Positions 1 through 14,200 of a DNA stretch of 64,000 nucleotides are shown here, in pieces. Origin of the DNA: Rhynochetos jubatus (Eukaryota; Chordata; Aves; Eurypygiformes; Rhynochetidae). The DNA is taken from assembly GCA_027574665.1 (NCBI GenBank), contig CM050655.1, positions 12,891,170-12,955,169 on the forward strand, written 5' to 3'. The notes under the pieces were generated by a model. The model saw only the letters and a program-made list of their open reading frames with translations. It did not search any database and was not told the DNA's origin. The translations under genes were made by a program, and so were the position numbers. Each line of letters begins with the position of its first letter. The stretch's first letter is position 1.

Positions 1-2183
1 GACAGAGTAAGGTGGTTGATGAGGTGGTGTAAAATCTCAAGCACCAGATTTTAAAGCAAAGGTTGCTAGACACTGCTGCTTGTAATGTAGCAGTAACAGC
101 AGCAAGTTTTTGGCTGTTCCTAATGGAACAGATCCAACAAATGAATAATACAGACCTCAAATTCAAGGCTCTACAGAAGAAATGTCTTGCTCTCCTCCTC
201 ACTGATCTACCGCTATTGGTTCCTTGTATATCAATGCCAAAAAAAAAATCTCAATGCACTTTTAGCCATCTCACTTTCAGGTTTTTCAGATAAGTAACAG
301 CAGACTGTTCTCTGCTACTGTAAGGAAATCAGCCATCCTCAGACAAGCTTCCTTTTCCTGTTGTGTCTCAACCACTGTCTAGAAAAAGAACTATGAAAGC
401 TGAACATGAGAAGTACAGCATTGTCTGTGAAGTGCTACACAGATTAAAAGCTAGAAGGATGTCTGGACAATCAATACAGACTCAAAGATTCTTACTGTTG
501 ATCAGCTTTTGTCAGCGAAATGTTGGTTAATACATGCGTAATAGAAAAAGGACATTAGATTTTTTTTTTAAAGTTTGGCTTCCTAAGAAAGCCACATACT
601 CTGGAAATACAAGTATTAAATCCTTCAAGCAGACTACATGTAGTAAAATATCGTTATAAAAACATATAGTTTTCTAAAATTTACACTACGGTAGGCACAG
701 TAAATAAACCTGCTCTCCCTGAAAAAGTGGCAGAAGCAGTAGACAATGTTAGTTATACAGCCCACGGTAAAACTGACAGCTACTTCCAAGAAGTTTTCAG
801 TCACATACTTCTATCTTAAAGCTAAAAATAATATGCCACAGTCTTTTAGAGATGACTGGAACTCTTAATGAACTGAAGATTCACCAACTGAACCCCCAAA
901 GAAGGGAAAATGAGCATTTAGTTTTCTTCTGATAAGAATAAAAAAAATGACGCCAGCAGGAGTACTTCAGATTGATGCACAAAATAACTGTGAAGAAATC
1001 ATCCTGGTTCACCATACTGTGACTGCTGTTTGAACTATCTATCAGAATACAAGCAGAACTGATGATTCAATAGCTTTACAGAAGATTTAAAAATTCAACA
1101 ACTATAATGTTTCACTAAATGTGTATTTCCTCATTACAAAAAAAAATATTTCAGTAGGGATCAATACTGAATTTAAATGTTTTTCATCAGTCCTGATATT
1201 AGCAGTTAGGGCTTGTGAAGATCAGCATAGCAGTTGTGAAAGAAACTAGAGGGAAGGCAAAAACCATCAACAGCTAGCATAGCATGCTTGCTACCTACTA
1301 AAAAAAGATCTATTTTGAAACTTCTGCACACAGCACTTTTAAAAGATATTACCGATCAATAAAAAGCTCAGCATTGTTAGAGGTTTTTTTTCTATAAATA
1401 AAGAGTATTTACATGGTTTTCAGACAGGAAACAGCATCAGGGATTCACACCCCCTTGCCCGAGATGGAGATTTCTAACATATAATGCTACAATAGCCAGT
1501 TTTTTCCCCTCTTGAGAAAAGGCTTGCATTTTCAAAACAGTATGGGTTACTCAAGCTCCGATGCTGAGCACAAATTCCTGCTCCTGAGACATCTATGTTA
1601 TCTCCAGTCAAACAGAAATCTCTCTACTTCTGCACAACTGAAAAATCAATAAAAGAAATAGACAAATTGTGAGGGTTTTTTCCAAATTTCCAATACCATG
1701 GTGATTATGGTTGCTGGATATCTTCCCAAAAAATGACTGCATGAGTCTACTGTAGAGATTAAAATGATTTCAAGATTCTGAAGAAATCAGCATGCCTTCT
1801 GAAAAGATTGTATTTTGAGATTGATGGCAGTTGGGAGTGAAAACAAAACAACCTTCACAGTAATCCTTCAAGGAAAGGGTTTACAGCAGTTTCATGTCTT
1901 CTTGCTACCATCTTTCAAATCTGTCCCGCCAATGTCTTGGGAAATTTCATTTCTTCCTCAAAGATCAATGCTGGTGCACTGAGTTGTCTTGTTAGAAAAA
2001 AGGTAGACAGGTGTGTGTTTAGAGGATGGGTTTTTTGTATCAGCTTCTAATAAAAAGCATGAGCAGGGTAAAATCCACATAAGGCTTTGAATAACAGGAG
2101 TCTTTCACGGTCTGTGCATTTCTTCCACTTCAGTGCCCAACCAGTAAAATATACTTTTTTGCAACATGTGTCTGCTTTCATAT
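1..2183 (-). other. TSPAN14: TSPAN14 3' UTR (part)
   Basis: This stretch follows the TSPAN14 stop codon in the sense of transcription (leftward). I see no other gene in it. No AATAAA or ATTAAA hexamer was found on the minus strand, so the untranslated region probably continues past the left edge of the window. The sequence is AT-rich and without a recognisable repeat. That it is transcribed is inferred from position only. Confidence 0.5.
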
Positions 2184-2255
2184 TCAGAAGGCATTACCTG
2201 CCTTTACAGCTTCAATATCAGAAATCAGTGTCCTGGCTAGGAAAATCCCAAAAAT
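2184..2255 (-). CDS. TSPAN14: TSPAN14 last coding exon (cytoplasmic tail)
   Basis: The exon encodes 23 residues from [20 protein letters not shown] to a TGA stop at 2186-2184. The acceptor AG is at 2257-2256. It completes the fourth membrane segment and holds the short cytoplasmic tail, which is nearly identical between TSPAN5, 14 and 17. Confidence 0.95.
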   Translation of the reverse strand: MFGIFLARTLISDIEAVKAGNAF

Positions 2256-5200
2256 CTAAAAAGAGAAGAAAACAAACAAATTGTGAGATGAAACGCTTGT
2301 AACATACTAGTCTGCAAGACATTTCTAAAAATTAGAGCCTAATACCCCCAGTCATTATTGCAGAATGTGAACCTACTTGTGTGTTCCTGTGATGCTGGAC
2401 TGATGCCAGCACTACTCTTGTGAATAAAGATATGGATTCATAAACTGTTTGCAGGTTCAGATATCATTTCATAGCTGGGATCATCTGTCAAAGCATGGCT
2501 ATTACTATGAAGTAATAAAGGCAGCAGAACCTTGCAGGAAATAAGACCCATGAGAAAAAGATGCTTTCATGTAACACTTCAGAGGTATTCAAAACAATAA
2601 GCTTCCAGACACCTCAGAGCTAGGAGAAATGCACTTAGTCAAGTTCACTTGAGTCTTGTAACACTCACCTATTGCTAAAGTTACAAATCAGGCATTTTCG
2701 TTCTTTCCACAACTTCAGATAATCCAGACAATTTTCTGAGTTTGGTTGTTTTTTTTTTTTTTAATGTATACAGAATGTACAATTACCCAGACTAAAATGG
2801 AATTCTTGCCACAAACAGTAGTGAGAAAAGTCCCAGATTATCCTGAGACATTTTGACTTGAAATTTTAACATTTACTCATGTTATTGGGGAAATCTGCCT
2901 TTACAAATTAAAGAGAAATTTGTAACTCAACCCATTCTGTCATACATTCTTAGAAAAACGGCAAAAGACTGGGGTGAAGTTTTGGAAAAGCTGAAAGGTT
3001 TCAGATGAAGACAGGTTATGTCTAACTCTCAGTCCCACCATGCACTAGTTTAATTCACAAGACAATTTAAAAGCAAGTGACTGAAAGTGGTTTTGCAAAG
3101 CCTCAGGACATGAATGAAAACAACATCATCAAGTTACTGTCAGCCAACACACTGCCAAAAGATCAGACTTCCTGTCTTGAACACCTTCCTAACTGAAGGT
3201 GTTGTTCTCAGGACAGCACCTCTCAAAGCCACAGAAGCACTATCTTTAGATGAAGACAGAATACCAAATACCCACACAGCAGAGGACAGCATGGCTGTGG
3301 CTGGGAAGAAATATTTTGCCAGCACACTCTGCTCAGCTGTTTTCACTTAAATGGAAAACACATTCTGTAGTAGATACTGAAGTGAAGCAGTATTAAAACA
3401 AAGAAATTTAGGCAAGTGCAAAAAATTGCCACAATGAAAGCTGACTCCACCTTGAAACAAGTAATACAGTATGTTTTACTATTGATTCTTTTTCTTTCAT
3501 GTACTGAGCACCAGCAAGGTACTGGAAGAAGTCACAGCAACTCCTTCATGTGGTTCTGCTAATACCATGTTCGCAACCTGCTCAGCCATTCTCCTGCTCT
3601 TCCATTTTTAACTTCTGAGCAGCATGCTGACTGCATACAGCAGTCACAGCCAGCTGATTGGGAAGCTTAGCGTGAAGGACAGAACTGTATGTTAGTCGTT
3701 TCACATTTGTGACACAAGTTCAGGTCTACTGGAGTAGATGACCAGATGATCTCCCTTCCCTCACAGCATTTTGAAGTGTAAGAAATATTACCGTATCACA
3801 TAGTAATGATGGATTAGCATATTGCTATGTTAAAATATATACACCAAAATCATCATATACTGTACATATTTAATTGTATTGTGTTTCATAATGACCTTCA
3901 TTGCTTTGAGGAACCTAATTTCAACAGAAAAACATTAATTGACATAAGATATTCTCACTCTAAGTCCTCATCCCTATAATATTTTGTTTTGGTCATATTA
4001 CATTCATACATAAAAACAACACAGAGTGTCAAAATATGTACTGTACTTCTCTCCAAAACTAGTTATATCTTCAGCAGGTCTGTGTCTGCAAACTTGAAAC
4101 TTTTTTCAAAACAGCATGAACAAAACCAACTAACCTGGAGCAGTGAGATAGCTATGAAGACACCTGCAACAATGTAGATATTCCGGGGTAACCAAGCTTC
4201 AAGAGCAAGAATACATCCTTTGACAAAAATCTGATCCTCCCATTGACTCTTGATCTGAATGTAGAGAGGAAGAATAAGAACAGTACTTTCCTGCTCAAGT
4301 TCATTGTAAGAACAATCACATGATACCACTCAGCTAATGAACTGTCACTTATGCAGTAATGTTTTTAACCAGACTCCAGAAATACGTATATGCCCAGGTT
4401 ACATTAGGGAACGTTGGACACCGATGTTACTATCTTCCTGCAAATCCTGTTATTAGAATAAGCAGATAATAGAGTTCAGAGCAAGACTATTAGAGCTAAT
4501 AATTGAAATGCACATCCTACTCCTTTTTGAAACGCACCTTTCCTTTTACCTGTTCTGTCACTTGTTTTCTCCACCCTCCCACAGTACGAATTTATTTCAA
4601 ACAAAGGACAACCTCTACCACATTCTACTTTTAGTATGATGCAAAGTCAATTAGTTCCCAGAATTTTAAACTGACATATCTATCAACAATTCTAGTTTTT
4701 ATAGTTTTGCCTGTGCAAGCACAGAACATGAGCAACAGCAAGATCCCAGCACCTTACCTTCTTCCTGACATCATAGCCACACTGTGTATTCACAACTTTT
4801 TGCTGCAAAGCAAAAAAGACTTAAAATAAATCAATTGAATTCTACTAAATTCTGTTCACAGGAAGTTTTTCTGTCTTTTAGATTCAGACAAAAAAAAAAA
4901 TCAGAACATGTTTCATGTTAGCTACTTCCCATAATGTCATGAAGTACAACCTCATGAAGTGCAAGGTCCTGCACATGGTTTGGGGCAATCCCAAGCGCAA
5001 GCATGGACTGGGTGGAAAATGGACTGAGAGCAGCCCTGAGGAGGAAGGATTTAGGGGTGTTAGTTGATAAGAAGCTCAACATGACTTGTCCATGTGTGCC
5101 TGCAGCCCAGAAAGCCAACCATATCCTCAGCTGCATCAACAGAAGCTCTCGCAAGATCCCACCTGCAGTACTGCATCCAGTTCTGGGGCCCCCAGCATAA

Positions 5201-8200
5201 GGGCAATGACCAGTTGGAGTGAGTCCAGAGGAGGCCGCAAACATGCTCAGGGGGCTGGAGCACCTCTCCTATGAAGAAAGGCTGAGAGAACTGGGCTCGT
5301 TCAGCCTTGAGAAGAGAAGGCTCCGGGGAGACCTTATAGCACCTTCCAGTATGTGAAGGGGGCTACAAGACAGCTGAAGGGGGACTTTTTGACAAGGGCA
5401 TGTGGTGACAGAACATGAGGCAATGGCTTTAAACTGAGAGGGGACAGATTTAGATTACATATCAGAAAGAAATGCTTCCCAAAGAGGGTGGTGAGGCACT
5501 GGAACAGGTTGCCCAGAGAAGCTGTGGGTGCCCCATCCCTGGAAGTGTCCAAGGCCAGGCTGGATGAGGCTTTGAGCAACCTGGTCTAGTGGAGGGTGTC
5601 CCTGCCCGTGGCAGGGAGGTTAGAACTAGATAGTCTTTAAGGTCCCTTCCAACCCAAACCAATCTATGATTCTATGACAACACCTGAACACTGGGGTACC
5701 AGGCTGATTTATTTACACCTGCAGTGGAGAAATATGCCTCAACTCATTTCAAGAGCTGTACAACTGCCATCCCAAACAGTTAAAATCAGTAACAGCTGAG
5801 AGCTATTTGAGCCCCTTCAGTTGACAGTTCAAAGTCACACACATAACGCAGATCCAAGATGTCTAGTCTTGAAGACAAAATATTCCAGTTGCAGATCCAA
5901 AGTAGGAAGACCACAAACACCTTCCAGACCACAACCCCACCCAATCCAACAACAGTATTTACCTCTAAAGATGCAAAGACATTCCTTAGAATCACAGAAT
6001 GGTTTAGGTTGGAAGGGACCTGTCCTTTCAAGACATTTTTTGTTTTCTCTGTGTGCAATTTATGAAAACGTATGTATTAAACAATTATGCTATAGTTTAC
6101 ACAATGCTTTGTGAGTTATATTGAAATACTAGTATTAGAATCTTATATGACAGATTTAAACATAGTTAAGTCTCCTTAAATACAGCACTAGCAACAGAAA
6201 AAGTTACAGTGAAATAGCACTGCTCCAAATTGAAGTAGAAAATAAGTACTGGGAAATCTGAACATGGAATATTTCCCTGACAAGGTCTTTCCTTGGCTGA
6301 TTTACAAGACAATCAAAAGCTTCAGTATAACCTAGTGATGGCTATCTGCTCCACACAAGGGTTGCTGGACTGACTGAGCTTTAACTATTTCCACTAATAC
6401 TATCAAGCACATTAGTTCCTATCTTCACATTTTGGCTTCCTCTGAAAGGGTCAGATTCCTAAAGTTTAGTAAACAGATCTAACCAATAAGCACCTAAATC
6501 TTGCCAAAACCAGACTATTTAATCAAACACTTCAAACTGAGTTCATGCATGAGCACTTTACTAGCTGCTGATAAACAAACGGTGTTATTCCTACTTGTCT
6601 GGCAAAGCTGTGATATAACGTTAATTCTACCAGGCCAAAATGCATTGCTTAGTGCTCTCAGGTCCTTACAAGCCAGATAACACAGGGCAGGAATTCAAAA
6701 GAAGCAGTGCATTGGGAATTTAAAAAAAAAAAAAAAAAAATTCAACCACCAATACTTCCAGACTCAAACCATACAAAAATAGCTTGAATTTCTGATGACG
6801 ATATAGTCTCAGCTTTATAACAGGTTGCCACATTTTGACTCTAAAAAGGATGGAACAGAAACATGACAAGCATTTGGTCTGCACAGGAGCAATTTTTGCT
6901 TATTTGGAAGATACTTTAAAACCCTAGTCACACACCATATTCGGGAAGCGCTTCCTTTCATAACTGTCCAACAACATCAGAGCAATACAAAGCCAGGAAG
7001 CAACTTACAGCAGGATCTGGTATACAACAGGAAAAAGGAACGCCACACTTCTCGCGACTTTTGCTTTCGCTGCTGCAGTTGAAGTATATGTTGAAGTCCC
7101 AGTCATCCGGACCTTGAGCACCACAGCAATGGTTCTGCAACAGATAAACAAACATGCAGCATTTGGGAGTGTTTTAGACAATTGAACAAACTCTCTGGAA
7201 TGATATTCCTTCATCATCTTCGCCTTGTCTGAGGCTGTGCAGAATCAATGGCAACATCAGCGTAACAAATGAGTAATCAATACTGGGGCTCTATGAAATC
7301 AAAGCAATACATTTGGCATACAGCTCCGGGAAAAAGGTGTCAGCACAACAAGGAAAATCATAAAAACTATCACTTTAGGTGTAATTTCTAGATGCAATCA
7401 GCATACATCTGTACACGATGCAACAAAAATGCTTTGTAGCCCATTATTTCCAAGTCAACAAAGACCAGAAAACCTATGAACAACTGTTTCTTTAAATTTG
7501 AGAAGCCATCCTTCATGGATCACAAACTTTTCTTCTTGTTTACAGTAAAAATTGAATCAAAATATTTAGGAATATACTTCCTTTCTTTTAAAGAAGAAGG
7601 TTTTCATATCCAACTGAAGTAACTGGTACAGCCTCACTAGATCAAAGGTCAGTCAGCTCTGGAAGTATTTCACATAAGTTTCTTGACCCTAAACAGTGTA
7701 ATGTAATTACCATAATCGCAGGTTGGGGAAATCCCAACATTTCAAGGAATGTTCAGTTCCTGGAACTAATGAAAACTAGGTTATTGTTAAGTTATGCTTT
7801 GTAGTTTACTGGCCTAGATATTTAAAGGTGCAGATCTTGCTCTATAATTTGAGTATTTTAAACGTTACACCATTCCACAGATTCTCCTGGTAACTTATGA
7901 AGTTTGACCCTCTTGGGATAATCCTAGCATCTCTCCTCTGCCCACCTCCCATCTTCACAAAACTTACACTAACCTAAACGTCTGCCAGACCACCAAAACT
8001 TGAAGTCAATAAATGGATTCAGAAGTTATCAAGTTGTGACACACATGGATGTGAACAGAGAGCAGAATTGTTTACACATAGCTTTCACAGAAATATGACT
8101 GAAAAAGAGCTGAACAGAATGGTCAGAATAGAAAAAAACCCATGAGAAAATGTTTTTAAGTCACTAGTAAGCTTACCGTGAAGAAAGCAAGAGGTTCATT

Positions 8201-11200
8201 TTTGTCTTCCTAGTCCCTCCTCCCTCACACCTTTGCAAAAAGGTATACAACCACTGAACATGCTAATCTACCTCAGTAAGGTAGAGACTATGAGGTGACT
8301 TACAGGCCTGAGAGTAATATAATTAGCCAGAGGAAGGGGCTGCCTACAAAAAGCTCTCTGGGTCCCAAGGAACACACTGAGAACAGAGCAGGTCAGCCTA
8401 AGGAGAACAGCTCCTTAGAAGATGGGCTTCAGTGAGGCATTTCAACACACCACTACACCTTGTTGTTCAACCCTTGCAGAACTACACTTGCTAATCCCCA
8501 TTGCATACTTCCCCTCCTCACTCAGTACTTTCAGGTATAGATTAACTGCAGGCCAATTCAGAGGTTTTCTAGTCTTCTTCAGGTTTTTAGCCTGTTAATC
8601 TGGCTAGTGAACTCCTTTTGGTAAGCTCAGCCTTTTGTTTTCACTGAAAAGAATTTAACTGGAGTTCAACTGTAAATCAGCTTAGCATATTAGCCTGGCT
8701 GACTGCACTGAAACTAGATAAATACAAAGAGCAACAAAGTGGACAACACCAAGACAACTACTGGTGTTGGTCATGGCCAGGAAGAGCCCTACCTTACAAA
8801 AAGGTGCCCATTGCACTGAAACCTGGAGCAAAACAGCTCTGATATCGATCCAGGCAACTTAGTCTGAAGATGCTTCCATATCAACACATGCGTGAATGGA
8901 CAGGACAGGTAAGCTGCTGGTAATATACAGCTGACCAAACTGGCAGCCACTCTAAAACATGCTTTGCTATCAAACCAAACTGTCAGCACAGATTTCCAAA
9001 ACGTGATCTACTAGAAGACACAAGACAGACAAAACCAACCTCCTTTCATAAAGGGAAAAACATGTAACGGAAACCACCATTTATCTTTGTGAAATATTGA
9101 TGTATGTACTCTGTTTTTCTCTGCATGTATTTCCTTAACCACACACAAATAAATAACAACCAGAAGTGTCACCCTCACTGGTTATTTCCTGGGCATGATT
9201 ACAAAAGCAGCTGAAATGAAAGCCACCAGGCCCTTACTAGCACAGGCCTGGTCATCTCCTGGCATACATCACTGTCTTCTGGTAACTGACTATTTTAGGA
9301 CCACAGAAGCTTAAAATAGTTTCAACCTTCCTTGACAACTGCCTGATTAGAGACTAGCCTTTCCCGGTAAACAAAATTCCTCTTTTGCCTCAAGATGAGG
9401 TGCATCTCAGAAGATAAAAGGCCCTTTGCTACAACCCTGTACAAGACTGCACTGCCTCCTAACATAAGAGTGCAGACTACCAGTTTCATTGCACAATTTT
9501 TTCAGCACAGGTATTAGGCTGCTTATTTCCCACTTAATCTGGTGCCACACTGATCAGAGCAGGGGAGTAAGTCAAGAAGGTGAAAAGGCAGAGCTTCTAT
9601 ATGCACAGCTACAACCACATTGTATCTCAGAATATCTTGCCTCCCTGATGCTTTCCATGCAGAAAGAGTAAAACAGCACATCTGTAACACGGCAATATTA
9701 GTTACAGAATATGATGACTCTGTAACAAGGAGGAAAGCTTCCGACGCTACATATTCTCCGACAACACATGAAAGAAGTGACAGGATATGAACTTACAATT
9801 TTCTGTAGGGAATCAATGAGGTTCTGGAGATCAATATCGTCTCGGTAGGATTTAATGTTATTCTCAAAGAATTCCTTGACCCTGTCCCTCACCCAGTCCT
9901 GGAACAGGAAAGCCAGAACTGACGCTGCCAGCTCCAGCAGGAATATAAACACAATTGCTCCACAGAACTGTAAAAAAAAAAAATTCAAGCCCCAAATTAG
10001 AAAATATCCTTTCATTTTAAACACATCCCTACTCCAACCTCACCAGAAACAGATGCAGAGGTTAGAATTCTCACTCTGAACAGATACGACGAGAACACAG
10101 CCTGTTAAATTGAGAATACAATGTAAAGAAACACCCAAGAAGTAGTCATCTTTTTGTTTTGGTCACCTGATCTCCACAGGAATACGAGCACCATACCACA
10201 GTCACTATGCACAGCAGTGCACATACTAAATGAGAATCTGCAAAACAAGGCTGAAGTAGTCTTGATGGCTTGTTTCTGGATTTATAATTTTTTTGTCCAG
10301 CTTAACTGTTCAGATCTAAAGCAAAGAAGTAGCCTCAGTATAAGAGCAACCCTTTAAGAGATTTCACATCAGTTACTGAAGTGTCCAACTCTTGCCCAAC
10401 CAAACATTTAGAAGAAATTTTTAAGTTTAAGGGATTTTGTTCTCCCTAAGTCACTGTACCATCTCCTCTGAATAATTCCTAACTGACTAAACATGTTGTA
10501 AAACATCATATTTTGTGATATTACATACACAGTCTTAGATTCTGGTATACATACTGTAACATATACATTTTAACAAACCAAATTCTATAAGTGAATATCT
10601 GGGTTTGCCACCTGTTCTTCCCCCACCATTCCCAGCTTTCACACGCATAATAATTCACTCACATAGTGTTACTTACAAACTTCAGAAGGCAGATGTTTTC
10701 TCTCAGTGCTCCTACACATCCAGCAAATCCCAAAGTAAACATCACTATCCCCACCAATAAGACAAGCACCACTGGGTCCAGACCATGAAGACCAGTCACC
10801 TTCGTCAGATCAGACAATACACCCTGAAAGAGAAAAACAGGACAAAAGAAAAAGGTAACCACTATAAGCATGTTTTCCGTGATTTCCACGTTATTCCAAA
10901 TGAATTGGCTGCACACCCTTGAGCTTGCCAACAGCAAGCCACGCAGAAAAGCCTTGCCGTAAAATGGTTATTGACAATACCAATTTTCTTCACCCTAGCA
11001 GAGGAAGTATTAATGCAAAGTTAGAGCTATTAATTCTTTCAGTATGTAAACCCAGTGCAGTCAACTTCTCAGATGACAGGTTTATTGGCCAAACAAACTT
11101 CCACCAGAGGGCGCCAAAAGCTCAACACTATGACTTAACAGTAATTGCATTTCAAGGCAAAGAATTAATACTTCATAATAACTTGAAATGCATCAATCAG

Positions 11201-14200
11201 AAGGGCACACCAATTTCAAAGCATTTAAAATTAAGCATCAGGATTGGAAAAATTATTTTCTTAGGTAGCAGAAAGGGAGAGACATTCTAACTACAGAGCA
11301 GATTAAAATGTCACCCTTAAAATGTCATAAAGGAGAGCAACAAAATCTTGTTTCAGTTTTCAAGGGATGCAGATTTTTCCTCTCAACATTTTAGTTATAC
11401 CCCTTCCAGTGCTAAACAGTCTTAGGAATGCTCTTTCAAAAGCTTGCAAAAATACAGAAGTATAGTCTGAGGATTCCCCTTTTACCCCAGATAAAATTCT
11501 TACACCAAAAGTAGTTATCTATTCCCTATCAAATACTAGCAGTTTGCCTAATTTAACAGCAGTATTTTCTTTTTTTTTTTAAAAAACTATCCAGAGACAC
11601 TTATCTTGACAATAATCTTACCTATTAAGACTCTCTGTCTAGATCTTAGGACAGAATTTCTAAGTCTGTGTAAACATAATGCTAGCAGAGTGAAGCCCTT
11701 ACCATTGCAAGGGAAGGTTTTAAAGAAATTAAGTTCACATAGCAGCTACCATTAAAATTCCATCAAAACATATAACACAAGCTTCTCATGTCATGTGCAA
11801 GGACAAGACGCAACATGCACATGACAGAAGGGACAAACAGCTGAAACTCAAGGTTAACAGGAACAATCTGTAGGGACATCCAGGCAACCTTGCAATAGCC
11901 TGAGTATTCATCATACACTCATCAGCAACGCATGAAATATTTTAATAAGGAAATACTTTCCCTTTCAAACAGAGAAATAATAAAATGTCACAGTACAATG
12001 TCCCATAATTATATGTTTACTATCTTTTTTCCTTTACAAATATATTCTCAAGCTAACTACGTTTAATGTGAGAGAAAGATATCAGAGATGCTCAAAGTAA
12101 TACATCTAAACAGTCTAATTCTGTCAAGGGAATGTAAATTCTCATCTTGTTACTCTGGTATCTGCGCTAGAGTTAAGTGCAAAGAATATACATCCTAAAA
12201 GAATACAAAGTGATATGGATTTTTCCAAGGTATTTAAATGTTTACTTTAAAAAAAGTCTCCAAAATACAGCACGAGAAAAAAATGTGGATATGGAGACAC
12301 TTTATCAGTCGATGAAAAGACACTGATTAACAGTACTATAGCAATACACAGGACTCCATCTTCTTTGATAATGTATTCCATAACAGATCTTGTTAGAGCT
12401 GTTAACTTGGCAACAGCAAGACAATACAGGGTGTTTAGTTTTTTTTAAACCAAAACTGGGTGAAGGGATGAACAGGAAAAAAAAACCTAATTGAATTGTA
12501 GAGTTCGGAATTGCCAGTTGAAATAGCCCAGCATTCAAAGTCTTGGGAAGCAGAGACTTTTCTAGTGTCACCAGTGACACATTCCCATTCTTACAAACTG
12601 TGAGACCTCACAGCTAACAATCAAGGTTGGTCTACAGGGTTAATTATGAGCATCCCACCTAATCAAACCTTGGCTCAGACTCCACAATCAAGGAAGACAT
12701 GCCAAGATTAGCTACTTAGCTACACTAGTTCAGTGTCTTTGTAGAACCAACGCACTATGAAACCAAAGACTGTTTGACCAGGACGTTGAAACTTTTCACA
12801 ACTATTTCCAGCCATCTCCTTCCCATACAGCAAGGCAAGTTTTTTCAGACAATCTCGCTTGTGCAAGCCACGTCTTTTGGAAGAAAACTTCCTCTGATCA
12901 AAGCATGTTATGAAGAAAAGCTGGCAGGAACAGTGCTCTATTATTCACCCTCGGATGTTGCTGGTTCACAACAGATTCTTCATGCTCACAGTTGATGTTT
13001 ACAACATTCTTTTTTGAAAAGAAGGTGGGGGTGGGGGGGTGTGCCTAACAAAAGATGTTAAGTGGAAAATCTTGACAGAAGCAAGGAAACCAGAAAATTA
13101 ATTCAGGGGCTACCTTATGCCACATACTCGTCTATCTAATGATGCTTCTGCCTGTGCCATCTGCAGGATACTAAAACCTCTTTGAAGCACAGGCTGCCCT
13201 TTACAACAACAACTAGACTTCCTACAGGCATGCAGAAATGAAGTCTGATACCTGAAGTCAGAACCAAAAAAAAACCCAAGAATAAACCTCAGTCTTTAAG
13301 TCTTCCTTTCAGTGACTTAGAACAGTGAATTAAGAGTTCAAATGTACATGCTTAGTTTGTTTTCCAATTTCTTTTTGTGTCTGTAAGCATGAAGCCACCA
13401 TGTCAACTGAAGTGTTGGCAATGGAGGGCAAACATGGATTGCCTTTGAAAAAGAAAAAACCTACCTCTTAATACAGCCCATTAACAAATGTCAAACCAGT
13501 TACTGTTTTGAGATACACCAGTATGGAACCTACAAAATACACCTGACAAGGCCAGAGTTGACTTCTTACAATGAAGTTGTGTAAACTGGATGTTGATTGT
13601 CACAATAACATACTGCCGCTGATTATAACACAAGTTACACGCACATAATTTTAGATGGTTTACATACCTCTGTGTACAAACAAAAATATCAGCAGCTTAA
13701 AGAATAAGTACCCTTCAACACAGAAAAAGTTAAGGTTGGAAAAGGCCTGTCTCACACAGGGCAGCCCAAAACTGGACATGGTACTCCAGATGCAGTCTTG
13801 TGTGCTGAATATTCTTGGAAGAAGCTCCTCCCTATACACCGGTGCTAATAAAGCCTAGTATGCTGTTAGCCTTGACATGAGGGGACAACTGATATTCAAC
13901 TTACTGACAACAGGAGCTCACGGTTTTTTCCTCACAAAGCTGCTTTCTAGGTAGCCAACCCCCAGCCTATACTGATGCATGGGGTTACTCCATCTCAGAC
14001 ACAGGATTTTGCATTTCCCTTTTTTTAATAAACTCTCATAAGGTTCCTGCCAACCCATTTCTCCATGCTCCAGAAGTCCCTCTAAATAACAGTCTTGAAG
14101 TACATTGACTGCTCCCTGTTCATTTGTTATTAGCCATGAACTTGCTGGAATGAAGCTGGGATGCCAAGCCTCTAGCTTCCCAGATCTTCCTTTGTGTCCT

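Noticed and set aside
5334-5662. Open frames on the minus strand across the 4.9-kb repeat, and similar ones at 23.6-23.9 and 40.0-40.7 kb
   Set aside because: They are antisense translations of the CR1 3' UTR, which is why similar peptides recur at the three sites.
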